A stretch of 64,000 bases of DNA from Corallincola holothuriorum (GTDB lineage: Bacteria > Pseudomonadota > Gammaproteobacteria > Enterobacterales > Neiellaceae): assembly GCF_003336225.1 (NCBI RefSeq), contig NZ_QPID01000002.1, positions 434,001 to 498,000 on the forward strand. The letters run 5' to 3'. The translations under genes and the position numbers were made by a program. The first letter of the stretch is position 1, and each line of letters begins with the position of its first letter. The notes under the pieces are model-generated. The model had not been told where the DNA came from and did no database searches. It saw only the letters and a list, made by a program, of their open reading frames with translations. Below are positions 27,762-36,423 of this stretch, piece after piece.

Positions 27762-28283
27762 ATGCTTCCAATACAGATAGTCTCTGGAGATATCACCAAG
27801 CTTACCGTTGATGCCATAGTCAATGCCGCTAATCCCAGTTTGTTGGGGGGCGGTGGCGTTGATGGCGCTATTCATCGTGCCGCAGGGCCTGAATTGCTGG
27901 CCGTATGTCGTCGGTTGGGTGGTTGCGCTGCTGGTGACGCTAAGATCACCCCTGGTTTTAACTTGCCTGCTAGCTATATCATTCATTGCGTTGGCCCGGT
28001 TTGGCATGGCGGCACGCGAGGTGAAGCTGAACTGTTAGCCAGCACCTATCGGCAAGCGATGGCATTGGCGGCCGAACACCGACTGCAGAGCGTTGCTTTC
28101 CCTGCCATTAGTTGTGGCATCTATGGATATCCGTTGGCGCAAGCAACTCAGGTGGCGATCCAAACTATTGAGCAGTGCCGCCGACAAGGCGCTGGCTTGC
28201 CAGAAAAAGTGTTTCTGGTTGCCTTTGCTGACAACGATCAGCAAGTGATGAGCCGGGTTCTGGCAGACTGCGGCGCAGAATAA
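27762..28283 (+). CDS. Macrodomain protein (O-acetyl-ADP-ribose deacetylase-like)
   Basis: A 173-residue single macrodomain. ADP-ribose-binding features: '[19 protein letters not shown]' at 6-24, '[16 protein letters not shown]' at 26-41, '[10 protein letters not shown]' near 70 and '[15 protein letters not shown]' near 112-126. This is the YmdB/MacroD class, which removes ADP-ribose or acetyl from ADP-ribose adducts. It lies 43 bases after the response regulator and 23 bases before the symporter gene start region, so it may be part of a loose operon. Confidence 0.9.
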   Translation: MLPIQIVSGDITKLTVDAIVNAANPSLLGGGGVDGAIHRAAGPELLAVCRRLGGCAAGDAKITPGFNLPASYIIHCVGPVWHGGTRGEAELLASTYRQAMALAAEHRLQSVAFPAISCGIYGYPLAQATQVAIQTIEQCRRQGAGLPEKVFLVAFADNDQQVMSRVLADCGAE

Positions 28284-28324
28284 GTTAGATCATTTATTAT
28301 CAGTCCGTGGCTGATGGAGGAAAA

Positions 28325-29746
28325 ATGCTGGATTTTATTAACCTTATTAATGGCGTGTTGTGGGGAAACCTGTTGATCTATCTGTTACTCGGAACAGGTA
28401 TTTTCTTTACCGTGCGTTTAGGGTTTATTCAGTTTCGCCACTTTGGTCATACCTTTACCGTTTTACGTCATTCACGCAAGAGCAGCAGCCACGGTATCTC
28501 ATCATTTCAGGCGTTATGTACGAGTTTGGCAGCCCGTGTCGGTACGGGTAACTTAGCCGGCGTCGCGACGGCGATCATTGCTGGTGGCCCGGGGGCTGTT
28601 TTTTGGATGTGGTTGATTGCATTGATTGGGATGGCCACCAGTTTTGCGGAATCGACGTTAGCTCAGGTCTATAAGGTGGAAGATGATCAGGGGCTTTATC
28701 GTGGTGGTCCTGCCTACTATATGGAAGCCGGCTTGGGTAAGCGGTGGATGGGAATACTGTTCGCCATCGCGTTGATCCTCTGCTTTGGTTTGGTATTTAA
28801 CGCCGTGCAAGCCCACGAGATTAGCAAGGCGATGGAGCAAGCATTTGAGGTGCCTCGAATCGTCAGTGCGGGGGTGATGGTTGTTTTGGCGGGTTTCATT
28901 GTCTTTGGCGGCATGCGCACTATCGCTCGGTTTGCCGAGTTGGTCGTTCCGGTGATGGCGTTGGCTTATATCATTATCGCCTTTGGTGTTGTGCTGTTTA
29001 ATATTGATCAAATGCCACGGGTGCTTAGCAACATCATAGGTAGTGCATTTGGCTGGCATGAAGCGGGTGCCGGGGCATTGGGGTATACCGTGATGGCAGC
29101 GATGATGAACGGTATCAAGCGCGGCTTGTTCTCCAATGAGGCCGGTATGGGTAGCGCACCTAATGCGGCGGCCAGTGCAGAGCCTTATCCTCCGCATCCG
29201 GCATCTCAGGGTTATGTGCAGATGTTAGGGGTGTTTATCGATACGCTGGTGATATGCACGGCGACCGCAGCGGTGATTTTGATTGCCGATACCTCAGGTG
29301 CCGATGGTGTGAGTGGTGTGCAGTTGACCCAGCTGGCACTCTCTTCGTTGGTTGGTAACTGGGGGGCGGGTTTTGTTGCCGTCGCTTTGCTGTTTTTTGC
29401 CTTTACCTCGATCGTGGCAAACTATGCCTATGCTGAAAGTAATTTGGTGTTTCTTGAGCATAAACACCTTGCCGGTTTGAACTTGTTCCGGTTGTTCGTG
29501 CTAGGCATGGTGGTGTTTGGCGCCTTGGCACAAAGCGACCTGGTGTGGAGTCTGGCGGATACCAGTATGGGCTTGATGGCGATTATTAACTTGGTCGCGA
29601 TCTTGCTGTTATCGAAGGTCGTGGTCACCTTGGCGCGGGATTACCATCAACAACAGCGCGAAGGCAAGGTGCCAACGTTTGACCGTAAACAGTTCCCTGA
29701 GCTGGATAAGCAGATCGCTCCTGGTGTGTGGGAAAATAAAAACTAG
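28325..29746 (+). CDS. Sodium:alanine symporter (AGCS family)
   Basis: Inner-membrane Na+/alanine or glycine symporter, 473 residues, about ten membrane helices. AGCS landmarks: 'TSLAARVGTGNLAGVATAI' near 64, 'GGPGAVFWMWLIALIGM' near 85, 'FSNEAGMGSAPNAAA' near 266. The ATG at 28325 follows GGAGGA directly; a GTG six codons upstream lacks a ribosome site. In E. coli the homologous yaaJ lies between yaaA and talB, and here the same three families are again close. Ends before a terminator. Confidence 0.93.
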   Translation: MLDFINLINGVLWGNLLIYLLLGTGIFFTVRLGFIQFRHFGHTFTVLRHSRKSSSHGISSFQALCTSLAARVGTGNLAGVATAIIAGGPGAVFWMWLIALIGMATSFAESTLAQVYKVEDDQGLYRGGPAYYMEAGLGKRWMGILFAIALILCFGLVFNAVQAHEISKAMEQAFEVPRIVSAGVMVVLAGFIVFGGMRTIARFAELVVPVMALAYIIIAFGVVLFNIDQMPRVLSNIIGSAFGWHEAGAGALGYTVMAAMMNGIKRGLFSNEAGMGSAPNAAASAEPYPPHPASQGYVQMLGVFIDTLVICTATAAVILIADTSGADGVSGVQLTQLALSSLVGNWGAGFVAVALLFFAFTSIVANYAYAESNLVFLEHKHLAGLNLFRLFVLGMVVFGALAQSDLVWSLADTSMGLMAIINLVAILLLSKVVVTLARDYHQQQREGKVPTFDRKQFPELDKQIAPGVWENKN

Positions 29747-29789
29747 TTCGAGCATCGCTGCGGTATCGAGCAATGATCGATGGGATAAG

Positions 29790-29814
29790 AAAGGAGACGA
29801 CTAGTCTCCTTTTT
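29790..29814 (+). terminator. Terminator of the symporter gene
   Basis: AAAGGAGAC, GACTA loop, GTCTCCTTTTT, 43 bases after the stop. Confidence 0.85.
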
Positions 29815-29923
29815 AATGTCCAAGCTTTAAACTCACAGGGGCTCAGAAATAGAGCCAAAACTAACGCTTTTTTCCTGATCGTCTATATTAACGTTATCTT
29901 GTGAACGGATACGCGAGCTTAAT

Positions 29924-30349
29924 ATGACAAGGACAGTGCTTTTCTTTCTCTCATCTTTGCCTTTAATCACCGCCCAAGCGGTTTCTGCTAACGACTTTGA
30001 AGTGTCATGTGCGGCCTTGAATCAGACCTGCTTAGCACAAAACCAATCTCGCCTAGAGAGCGGTGATGCCGCGGCACAATATTGGATGGGTCGTTATCAG
30101 TTCTATCATTGGTCTGACTTTGACACCGCCTATGATTGGTATCAGCGCGCAGCGCTGCAGGGGTATGCTCCGGCTAAACGCGCGTTAGCGCTATATCATC
30201 TGCGTGGCGCAGGCGGTTTGGAGACGAATATCTCGCTGGCATTCACATTGCTTATTCAGGCATCAGAGCAGGGGGACGCTAAAGCGTATTTTTTACTTGA
30301 TAAACTGGATAAGAAATCCGCGCTGGTGGTGCTAAATAGTCGCTCGTAG
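29924..30349 (+). CDS. Secreted Sel1-like repeat protein
   Basis: A protein of 141 residues with a signal peptide (MTRTVLFFLSSLPLITAQAVSA), a two-Cys segment ('CAALNQTCLA') and then three short helical Sel1-type repeats, the clearest being 'DTAYDWYQRAALQGYAPAKR'. Probably periplasmic. The partner is unknown. It shares its overall plan with the 98-residue protein at 3667-3963, but the two are not close copies. It lies 73 bases before yaaA. Confidence 0.7.
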   Translation: MTRTVLFFLSSLPLITAQAVSANDFEVSCAALNQTCLAQNQSRLESGDAAAQYWMGRYQFYHWSDFDTAYDWYQRAALQGYAPAKRALALYHLRGAGGLETNISLAFTLLIQASEQGDAKAYFLLDKLDKKSALVVLNSRS

Positions 30350-30422
30350 AGAGCACAAAGGGCTTGGCGAGGCAGGCCGCTATGATATAGTCAGGGCTTG
30401 ATTTTCTGCTCTGGAATGCCTG

Positions 30423-31196
30423 ATGCTCGCTGTTATTTCGCCAGCTAAAACGCTGGACTATGAAACCCCGCCAATCACCGACTACTACTCACAGCCAGAG
30501 CTGCTGGAACACTCGCAAGAGTTGATCCAGCGTTGTCGTCAACTCAGTCCAGATCAGATCGCTTCGTTAATGAAAATTAGCGATAAGCTGGCAGGATTGA
30601 ATGCCGCCCGTTTTCAGGAATGGCAGCCGGATTTCACCCCAGAGAATGCTAAGCAAGCCCTGCTAGCATTTAAAGGGGATGTGTATGACGGGATGGATGC
30701 CACCAGTTTTAGTGATGATGATATTGCTTGGGCACAGGATCACTTACGTATTCTGTCTGGGTTGTATGGTTTACTAAAACCACTCGATTTGATGCAGCCT
30801 TATCGCTTAGAGATGGGAACCAAATTAGATACTGGCAGAGGCAATAATCTGTATCAGTTTTGGGGCAACATCATTACCGAACAACTCAGCAAAGCCTTGT
30901 CAGCACAAAACGACAGGGTGTTGATCAACCTTGCGTCTAACGAATATTTTAAATCGGTAAAACTTAAGCCGCTGAAAGCCTACGTGGTTACACCTGTGTT
31001 TAAAGATCTGAAAAATGGGCAATACAAGGTGATTAGCTTTTACGCGAAAAAAGCCCGCGGCATGATGGCGCGCTATATTCTGCAAAACAGGATCCAGGAC
31101 CCTGAGCAGTTGAAGTTGTTTGGCGAAGGTGGGTATTACTTCTCGGGCCCAGACTCCACTGAATATCAGTGGGTGTTTAAGCGCGATCACACATAG
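30423..31196 (+). CDS. yaaA: Peroxide stress protein YaaA
   Basis: A 257-residue member of the UPF0246/YaaA family (E. coli 258). Seen: '[17 protein letters not shown]' at the N-terminus, '[11 protein letters not shown]' near 82, '[17 protein letters not shown]' near 107, 'YRLEMGTKL' near 126, '[11 protein letters not shown]' region ([10 protein letters not shown]) near 167 and '[12 protein letters not shown]' near 207. In E. coli YaaA lowers free iron and so limits DNA damage by peroxide, and its gene lies near thrC and talB as here. Confidence 0.95.
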   Translation: MLAVISPAKTLDYETPPITDYYSQPELLEHSQELIQRCRQLSPDQIASLMKISDKLAGLNAARFQEWQPDFTPENAKQALLAFKGDVYDGMDATSFSDDDIAWAQDHLRILSGLYGLLKPLDLMQPYRLEMGTKLDTGRGNNLYQFWGNIITEQLSKALSAQNDRVLINLASNEYFKSVKLKPLKAYVVTPVFKDLKNGQYKVISFYAKKARGMMARYILQNRIQDPEQLKLFGEGGYYFSGPDSTEYQWVFKRDHT

Positions 31197-31213
31197 TTTA
31201 AGCCGTTAAAATT

Positions 31214-31253
31214 GATGGCAAACGACAGGTCTGGAAGATTGTCTTTTGCCATC
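31214..31253 (+). repeat. Long hairpin after yaaA
   Basis: GATGGCAAA pairs with TTTGCCATC around a 21-22-base middle in which GACA and TGTC can also pair. No T-run follows, so it is not a standard terminator. It may stabilise the yaaA mRNA end or be part of a small RNA. Confidence 0.4.
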
Positions 31254-31374
31254 ATAACTATGTGACCGCGACATGGGTATTTGCCGCACTCAGAGCAGAA
31301 TTTGCTTCTACCATTAGAGTTATCCGTTCACTGACTTCATTCATCTGGACATTTAGTCTCAGGAGACTCTCTTT

Positions 31375-31644
31375 ATGCCAAATATTCAGCTTCACAATAT
31401 GCAAAAATCGGTAACTTCATCTGCTGTTTTTATCATTCTCTTTATCGTGGCTTTTTTTGCTAACGCTTCAGAAGTGGCGAGTGGGGACTTGCGTGCGGCG
31501 ATCCGCAGCGCGGGTTTTTCTTGTCACCAAGTCATTAACGTAAAAAGTGCCGGTGATAATGACTGGGTTGTAAAATGTAATGCTGGAAAATATCGTGTTA
31601 AGCGAGATCCAAATGGCCAATTTACCGTGAGTCAGGTTGAGTGA
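31375..31644 (+). CDS. Small exported protein of unknown function
   Basis: An 89-residue frame with AGGAG 9 bases before the ATG. An N-terminal hydrophobic segment (VFIILFIVAFFANA) looks like a signal peptide ending near residue 32. The mature part of about 57 residues has two Cys and a 'DNDWVVKCNAGKYRVKRDPNG' beta-rich pattern (quoted here in two parts: DNDWVVKCNAG and KYRVKRDPNG). I do not recognise a family. The pattern is reminiscent of small periplasmic PepSY-like or YcgJ-like domains, but this is weak. Confidence 0.6.
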   Translation: MPNIQLHNMQKSVTSSAVFIILFIVAFFANASEVASGDLRAAIRSAGFSCHQVINVKSAGDNDWVVKCNAGKYRVKRDPNGQFTVSQVE

Positions 31645-31785
31645 ATAGAGGTAGTCTAGGAGCGCAACCGCAGAAAGTGTCGATGTATGTTGTTCAAATG
31701 GAAGATTATTCTCCCGCCCTGTCGATGTCTGGGCTAAACGAGGGGATGACATCAGCTTGCCGCTAGAAAATCGAAGAAGAGAGTG

Positions 31786-32379
31786 ATGATGTGGGATCAA
31801 GAGTATGCCACTGAGCAGTATGTGTATGGCAAATTGCCCAATGATTTTTTAAAGGAGCGCTATCAAGCCACTCCAATGGGCAGGGTGCTTTTACTGGCCG
31901 AAGGAGAAGGGCGAAACGCCGTTTTTCTGGCGAAGCAAGGGTATGCGGCAACGGCCGTCGATATCTCTTCGGTCGGCCTGGAAAAAGCTAAAAAATTGGC
32001 TGAACAAAGCGCTGTGGATATCGAACTTATTTGTGAAGATTTGGCCACATTTGAGCTCGGAGAAAGTCAATGGGATGGCATAGTGTCTATCTATTGCCAT
32101 TTGCCACCAGCGCTGAGGCAAGATCTGTACAAACGTATTGAACGTGCACTTAAGCCTAACGGTGTTTTTTTACTTGAAGGCTATCGGCCAGCGCAATTGG
32201 CATATAAAACAGGCGGACCACCTGTTGCAGAGATGATGATAGCAAAGGAAACGTTAGTTAAAGAGTTGCCTAATCTGACATTCAGTCACCTTGAAGAGCT
32301 GGAGCGCGAAGTGGTGGAAGGCATTAATCATCATGGTGTAGGCGCCGTAGTGCAGGCGATCGGCACGCTTAGGCAATAG
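31786..32379 (+). CDS. Class I SAM-dependent methyltransferase
   Basis: A protein of about 197 residues with a Rossmann-type methyltransferase core: motif I 'VLLLAEGEGRNAVFLA' near 34, acidic end of strand 2 in 'TAVDISSVGLEKAKK' near 56, and motif IV region 'WDGIVSIYCHLPPALR' near 97, then 'KPNGVFLLEGY'. This is close to the TehB-like small methyltransferases seen with thiol or tellurite metabolism, but the substrate is not readable. GTG 31783, ATG 31786 and ATG 31789 are all possible starts; a purine-rich GAAGAAGA precedes them. Confidence 0.8.
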   Translation: MMWDQEYATEQYVYGKLPNDFLKERYQATPMGRVLLLAEGEGRNAVFLAKQGYAATAVDISSVGLEKAKKLAEQSAVDIELICEDLATFELGESQWDGIVSIYCHLPPALRQDLYKRIERALKPNGVFLLEGYRPAQLAYKTGGPPVAEMMIAKETLVKELPNLTFSHLEELEREVVEGINHHGVGAVVQAIGTLRQ

Positions 32380-32424
32380 CTCTGAACCTCCGACCTAACT
32401 CATTATGAACCCCATTGTCAGGCG

Positions 32425-33288
32425 TCACTTTGCCTGGTATTGCCATTGGTCTCCGACCTTGATTGTTTTTGATACACCATCAACCAATATCGCATTTTGG
32501 CCGAAAAATGCGCCTGCTTTTACGTCGCCTAGGGTGGCCATCTCGGTCAATGCGCGTAGCGGCTGTCCCGTTGGTTCTTGGCGCTTACCTGACTGTTGAT
32601 CAACCGTGATCATTGGGCAGCGCTCGCACGGTTTGCGCAGTGCCAAGCTGTAGTCATCATGGCTCACCTCTGAGACATGATTTTCCTGAAAGGCTGACCA
32701 ACCGGTGACAATGATATTGGGACGAAAACGACTCATCGGTATTGTTGGTAACCCTTGTGCTGCCAGCACATTGTTGAACACCTCCAGTGACGCTTGATTA
32801 GCTAGTAGGTATGGATAACCATCGGCGAAATGGGTATTGGCACTTTCCCCTTGGCGAAGGTGGCTCTGACTGACCGGTCGCTGGGCTTGCTCAGCGAAAC
32901 GAACCAAGCGTAACGGGCGGGGCCATTGTGTACCAAGTACCTTGGCTAACCATTGCGAAACTGAGTCACCTTCATCCGTTGCTTCCACCTGATCTTTCCA
33001 TACCGTGACATCCATCAGCGGCAACGGCACGTGTGTCGTGCGCTTAAGGGGGATGCTGAATGGTTCATGGCCTTCGGCACTTAGGAGCAGTTGTTCTGGT
33101 TCTATGGCTGTTTTGATCGCTGCCAGGGCGGGACATTGACGCTGGGTGACGAAACGCCCTTTGCTATCGACCAGCATCCACTGCCGATCATATTGCAAAC
33201 CTTCGACGCTTAACTGCGCTTCAGTTAAAGAGATGCCAGCCAGTGATTTCACCGGATAGATATACAGATGGGTGACCACACATGACAT
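32425..33288 (-). CDS. MOSC-domain protein, YcbX-like without ferredoxin domain
   Basis: A protein of 287 residues: an N-terminal MOSC beta-barrel domain (opening 'THLYIYPVKSLAGISL') and the MOSC core with 'RFRPNIIVTG' and the key Cys in 'RKPCERCPMITVDQ'. The family moves sulfur or handles molybdenum cofactor; YcbX-type members reduce N-hydroxylated bases. E. coli YcbX has an extra C-terminal 2Fe-2S domain (369 residues), which is absent here. The start at MSCVVTHLY is preferred over one 12 codons upstream. Confidence 0.85.
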   Translation of the reverse strand: MSCVVTHLYIYPVKSLAGISLTEAQLSVEGLQYDRQWMLVDSKGRFVTQRQCPALAAIKTAIEPEQLLLSAEGHEPFSIPLKRTTHVPLPLMDVTVWKDQVEATDEGDSVSQWLAKVLGTQWPRPLRLVRFAEQAQRPVSQSHLRQGESANTHFADGYPYLLANQASLEVFNNVLAAQGLPTIPMSRFRPNIIVTGWSAFQENHVSEVSHDDYSLALRKPCERCPMITVDQQSGKRQEPTGQPLRALTEMATLGDVKAGAFFGQNAILVDGVSKTIKVGDQWQYQAK

Positions 33289-33327
33289 GACAAGACTCCG
33301 TTGATAAAGGCGATGCAGGGGCATAGG

Positions 33328-33771
33328 TTAGTCTAAATTAGGCAACCCCGGGTAGAGGGCGGTCATCACCTGGCTCGGTTCTAGTGGGTAGCCGAGCGTC
33401 GCTAACTGCACTATGGCTTGCTTTGGTGATTGCAGCACATGTCTTTGTGAATGTCGACTGACACCCGCCATCATCTTATCGAGCAGGTGTACCTGCAGGT
33501 TTTTTAGCGACACGATGTTGATGCTGTGTGCCATCTCATGGGTTTCACACCACTGCATCAGCTCGTTTAACGCCGGCATAATCTCTGGGCCACCAAGTTG
33601 CCAGTGCCGGATATCCGTGACGCGAACCCAAGGCTTGCCAGCAAGGGGCAATGCTGCCGCGATCACTCTGTCTCGATAACTCTCCGAGAATAGCTGATTG
33701 ACACTACCTTCGACGGTGATCCAGAGAACCTGACCAAATGCGTGACATTGTGCTTGCCCATGTTCTTGCAT
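33328..33771 (-). CDS. Unassigned cytoplasmic protein, possibly STAS-like
   Basis: A protein of 147 residues with no signal or membrane segment. Alternating strands and helices: 'VLWITVEGSV', 'WVRVTDIRHWQL', 'INIVSLKNLQ' and a closing helix. This strand-helix order is reminiscent of STAS or SpoIIAA-like folds, but there is no conserved phosphorylatable Ser motif I can point to. It lies 30 bases downstream of dmeF and 39 bases upstream of the MOSC frame, all on one strand. Confidence 0.55.
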   Translation of the reverse strand: MQEHGQAQCHAFGQVLWITVEGSVNQLFSESYRDRVIAAALPLAGKPWVRVTDIRHWQLGGPEIMPALNELMQWCETHEMAHSINIVSLKNLQVHLLDKMMAGVSRHSQRHVLQSPKQAIVQLATLGYPLEPSQVMTALYPGLPNLD

Positions 33772-33801
33772 TGCCAGTACTCCCCTATGTGCTGGTTATC
33801 G

Positions 33802-34845
33802 TTAGTGGTTATGTGAAGCACAATGTGAGTGGTTATTTTCACCACCATGGTCACCAGGGTCGACGATAGCATCGAGTTCTATGGTGAGGTGTTTGATCTC
33901 AGTAAAAGGTTTGAGCCGAGCGCGGAAATCTTCAATTGAGTTTGCCGCATGGCTTCTTAGACTGATGACGGCGGCATATTGATTGGGCGCTGTTTGCCAC
34001 AGATGCAGATCGGTAACGCGGGTTTGTTCTACTGCGTGCAGTGCTTCTACGATCGCCTCACATCGAGCCTTTTTGGGGGCATGGTCGAGCAACACTTCGC
34101 TGGTTTGTTTCAGTAGCCCTAATGCCCAACGGCTGATGACAACTGCACCAACAATCCCCATTAAGGGGTCCATCCAGTACCAACCCATCCATTTGCCTGC
34201 CAGCAGCGCTAATATCGCCGTTATTGAGGTCAGCGCATCTGCCAGCACATGCATGTAAGCGGCACGTAAGTTGTGGTCATGATGATGCTCTTTATGGGAG
34301 GCGTGGCCATGAGGAGCATGCTCGTTGTGAGCATGATGTTCAGTATGATGATGGTTATGCCCGTGGTGATCATGGCCATGGTGGTGGCCGCCTGCCCCCA
34401 TCAATAGCCAGGCGCTTAACAGGTTGACCGACAGACCGATAATGGCCACAACAATGGCTTCATTGAAACGGATCTCGGAAGGAGATATGAGCCTTTCTAC
34501 CGATTCCATCGCCATAAATAGTGCGACCACCGCGAGGGCGACCGCACTGGCAAAGCCACCGAGTGAGCTGACCTTGCCTGTACCAAAGGTGAAGGTGGCG
34601 TTTTGCGCATGGCGGGTGGCATAGCGATAGGCAAATAGCGTGATAGCAAAGGCGGCAACGTGGGTCGCCATGTGCCAGCCATCGGCCAATAGTGCCATCG
34701 AGCCATATACGGTGCCTGCGATGATCTCGATGACCATAGTGACAGCCGTCAGCCAAAGCACATACCAGGTACGTTTTTCTCCCTGAGTATGGTCTGGCTG
34801 ATATCTATGTTTGGGGCAGCTTGGTACCACGTTTTTCTGGTTCAT
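33802..34845 (-). CDS. dmeF: Cation diffusion facilitator, DmeF-type
   Basis: A 347-residue inner-membrane metal/proton antiporter, probably for Co2+, Ni2+ or Zn2+. It has six membrane helices; the metal site Asp residues are in 'LLADGWHMATHVAAF' and 'VLADALTSITAILAL'. Between helices 4 and 5 lies a very His-rich loop of about 40 residues (HHHGHDHHGHNHHHTEHH and onward), and the C-terminus ends in a second His stretch. The CXXH/His-rich N-terminus 'CPKHRYQ' is typical of DmeF. No metal-responsive regulator is adjacent. Confidence 0.88.
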   Translation of the reverse strand: MNQKNVVPSCPKHRYQPDHTQGEKRTWYVLWLTAVTMVIEIIAGTVYGSMALLADGWHMATHVAAFAITLFAYRYATRHAQNATFTFGTGKVSSLGGFASAVALAVVALFMAMESVERLISPSEIRFNEAIVVAIIGLSVNLLSAWLLMGAGGHHHGHDHHGHNHHHTEHHAHNEHAPHGHASHKEHHHDHNLRAAYMHVLADALTSITAILALLAGKWMGWYWMDPLMGIVGAVVISRWALGLLKQTSEVLLDHAPKKARCEAIVEALHAVEQTRVTDLHLWQTAPNQYAAVISLRSHAANSIEDFRARLKPFTEIKHLTIELDAIVDPGDHGGENNHSHCASHNH

Positions 34846-34868
34846 AACTCACTGTGAATGCAGACGCT

Positions 34869-36167
34869 TTAAGAGTCTGTAGTTTTAGCTGCACTGCTCT
34901 TCGCTGCCGACTTTTTTACTGCGCGTTTTAGTTGCTTCTTGGCTTTGCGCTTAGCTTGTACGGCGGTGAGCTTCTTCTTACCGGCTTTGCCTTTCCCTTT
35001 ACCGGGCAGTCGGGCTTCCCGGTTTTGTGGCGCCAAGCCTTTTATGGTTCGGCGTTTTAACTGCTGCTCGGTATAACGCTCGATACGTGACAAGTTGGCC
35101 ATGTCGTGGGCTTCAATCAGACTGACAGCGATCCCTTTGCGTCCGGCCCGTGCGGTACGACCAATCCTGTGGACATAGATATCGGCGGTGCGTGGCAAGT
35201 CATAGTTGATGACATGAGAGATCTCTGGGATATCCAGCCCGCGAGCGGCCACATCGGTGGCTAGCAATATATGAGTATCGCCGTCGCGGAATTTCTGCAG
35301 TGCCTCGTTCCGTCGATCTTGTGCCATTTCACCACGGATCCAACTATGCACAATATTGGCATTGTCGAGGGCTGCAGACAGCTCCATCAGGCGGTCACGT
35401 GTCTTAACGAAGACAATGGCACGTTGCGTTTCTTCATTTGTTAGGATGGATGCGAGTAACGCTTGTTTATGTTTAAGGTTGTCTGCTAGGTGCACCCACT
35501 GCACAATTTTATTGGCTTCGCGGCGTGGAGGCTCGGAATGAACCAAGGCTGGCTCTTTGAGCACATCGCGAGCAAATTTCTCTAAACCTTTGCCTTCCAA
35601 TGTGGCTGACAGTAGCAACGTTTGCTTGCGCCAACGGGTCTCGTCGGCGATGCGATCCATTTCAGCGATGAAGCCCATATCTAGCATGCGGTCGGCCTCG
35701 TCCAGGATCAGGCATTCAACTGCACGACAATCAAACACTTCGCTGTTGATATACTCCATTAATCGCCCAGGTGTCGCGACCACCAGATCACAACTGCCGT
35801 GCAAGGTACCGACATGTTTTTCATATTCGACCCCGCCGGTGATTGAAGCGCATTTCAGCTCAGTAAACTGGGTCAGGGTAATGGCGTAATCCAGCACTTG
35901 CTGGGCTAATTCTCGGGTTGGCACTAAGACAAGAATTCGGGGCGGCCCGGGTTTTCTGCGGGGAAAATCGATCAAATGCTGCAGTGCCGGTAACAAGAAC
36001 GCCGCTGTTTTCCCCGTGCCTGTTGGGGCGGACGCCATCACGTCACGATCATCTAAGGCGAACGGGATCATCTCCTGTTGCACTGTGGTTGGGCGAGAGT
36101 GGCCTAACTCCGCTAAGGCACGGATCAGTTCGGGAGCGATATCTAAGGATTCAAAATCTGGCGTCAT
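34869..36167 (-). CDS. srmB: DEAD-box RNA helicase SrmB
   Basis: ATP-dependent RNA helicase that helps early 50S ribosome assembly. 432 residues: Q motif near 15, Walker A 'SAPTGTGKTAAFLLPALQHL' at about 46, 'PTRELAQQ', 'TPGRLMEYI', the box 'LDEADRMLDMGF' near 153, SAT, 'ATDVAARGLDIPE' and 'YVHRIGRTARAGRKG'. The 'TRWRKQTLLLSATLEG' stretch and 'FDCRAVECLILDEAD' are very close to E. coli SrmB. The tail of about 50 residues is Lys/Ala-rich, as expected for RNA binding. Confidence 0.9.
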   Translation of the reverse strand: MTPDFESLDIAPELIRALAELGHSRPTTVQQEMIPFALDDRDVMASAPTGTGKTAAFLLPALQHLIDFPRRKPGPPRILVLVPTRELAQQVLDYAITLTQFTELKCASITGGVEYEKHVGTLHGSCDLVVATPGRLMEYINSEVFDCRAVECLILDEADRMLDMGFIAEMDRIADETRWRKQTLLLSATLEGKGLEKFARDVLKEPALVHSEPPRREANKIVQWVHLADNLKHKQALLASILTNEETQRAIVFVKTRDRLMELSAALDNANIVHSWIRGEMAQDRRNEALQKFRDGDTHILLATDVAARGLDIPEISHVINYDLPRTADIYVHRIGRTARAGRKGIAVSLIEAHDMANLSRIERYTEQQLKRRTIKGLAPQNREARLPGKGKGKAGKKKLTAVQAKRKAKKQLKRAVKKSAAKSSAAKTTDS

Positions 36168-36423
36168 GGCTGGTCATATTTTACGGCACAATAGCTCTAT
36201 TCTAACTCAGGCTGCGGCAACCGGCAGCAGCTATCTGGCTGTGAAGTAAATAAAAACAGCATGATTTGGAAAAAATGGCCTAACTTATGGCAGCCTTGGT
36301 TTGCGCAAACTTGTCAGCGTGTTAATGTTTTTCGTTAATTAGTTACTAAAGCTTGGTGGTTTTTGCTTGCCCGTGTAGGCAATACGGCGACCATGTTTTG
36401 AATTATCCAAATGAGGTAATCGC

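Noticed and set aside
28658-29197. 179-residue frame antisense to the symporter gene
   Set aside because: Shadow of a strongly coding, conserved membrane protein on the other strand.
34280-34390. Repetitive CATGG/ATGATG-type tract as a possible DNA repeat or CRISPR-like array
   Set aside because: It is the His-codon-rich loop of the DmeF metal exporter; the repeats have no fixed unit or spacer.
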